Below are positions 11,071 through 11,145 of a stretch of 11,145 nt of DNA, in pieces; the first letter of the stretch is position 1, and every line of letters starts with the position of its first letter. Source of the DNA: an archaeon (GTDB lineage Archaea > Aenigmatarchaeota > Aenigmatarchaeia > GW2011-AR5 > GCA-2688965); assembly GCA_002688965.1 (NCBI GenBank), contig NZEE01000057.1:1-11145 (forward strand), read 5' to 3'. Below the pieces are notes generated by a model. It saw nothing but the letters and a program-made list of their open reading frames with translations. It searched no databases and was not told where the DNA came from. Position numbers and translations under genes: made by a program.

Positions 11071-11097
11071 ACTCCCTCCATATATAATAGGATAAAA

Positions 11098-11145
11098 ATG
11101 AATAAAGATACCTTTAATGTAGAATCAGCTATAAGAAATTTAAGA
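11098..11145 (+). CDS. Start of a gene continuing past the right edge
   Basis: An ATG at 11098 with AGGA six bases upstream opens a frame of 16 residues (MNKDTFNVESAIRNLR) that runs to the edge. It has the low-GC codon use of its neighbours. Too little is present to assign a family; by position it may belong to the recombination/replication module. Confidence 0.6.
   Translation, partial: MNKDTFNVESAIRNLR

Overview
This window looks like part of a low-GC, tailed double-stranded DNA bacteriophage genome, probably from a metagenome. The evidence is a GH108-type muramidase, a small-terminase-like protein and a single-strand annealing/SSB recombination module, packed among many tiny genes of unknown function. 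Clear Shine-Dalgarno sites (AGGAGG-like) precede most genes. TAA, TAG and TGA are all used as stops, so the standard bacterial code fits. I cannot name the host. No tRNA, insertion sequence or CRISPR array is visible.

Layout: bases 1-1906 are a leftward cluster (61-aa acidic protein, small-terminase-like protein, 40-aa membrane protein, GH108 muramidase, and a protein running off the left edge). Its members overlap or nearly touch, so they probably form one operon for packaging and lysis. Bases 1907-2466 are a divergent noncoding region with a possible leftward promoter, an operator-like palindrome, a structured stretch and a rightward intrinsic terminator. From 2467 to the right edge every gene points right: small unknown genes (2467-4578), a ubiquitin-like conjugation operon (4955-8599), a ParB-like gene (8735-9382), then a recombination/replication module (9597-11019) and the start of another gene.

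The most exciting content is the operon at 5196-8599. In order it encodes a 481-aa protein with an E2-like core and a Cys/His-rich tail, a JAMM/JAB metalloprotease with all its catalytic residues, a 219-aa ThiF/E1-like adenylating enzyme, a 57-aa basic peptide, and a 67-aa beta-grasp protein ending exactly in Gly-Gly. A small CxxC/CxxC zinc protein precedes it and a ParB-like protein follows it. The gene content (ParB + ThiF/E1 + JAB + Ubl + E2-like) recalls the PRTRC cassettes of bacterial mobile elements and the bacterial E1-E2-Ubl-JAB systems related to Bil and CBASS. Here it appears to be phage-borne and compact.

A second surprise is the ATPase at 9746-10504. It looks like a Sak4/AAA_24-type RecA-fold protein with its Walker A motif at the C-terminus, after the Walker B region, which is a circular permutation. 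It sits next to an SSB-like protein with an EDIPF tip.

A third theme is the noncoding DNA. Almost every module boundary carries a 75-560-base gap holding long perfect inverted repeats (9-13 bp arms around 25-130 bases), multibranch folds or a pseudoknot-like fold. These could be structured RNAs, attenuators or operators.
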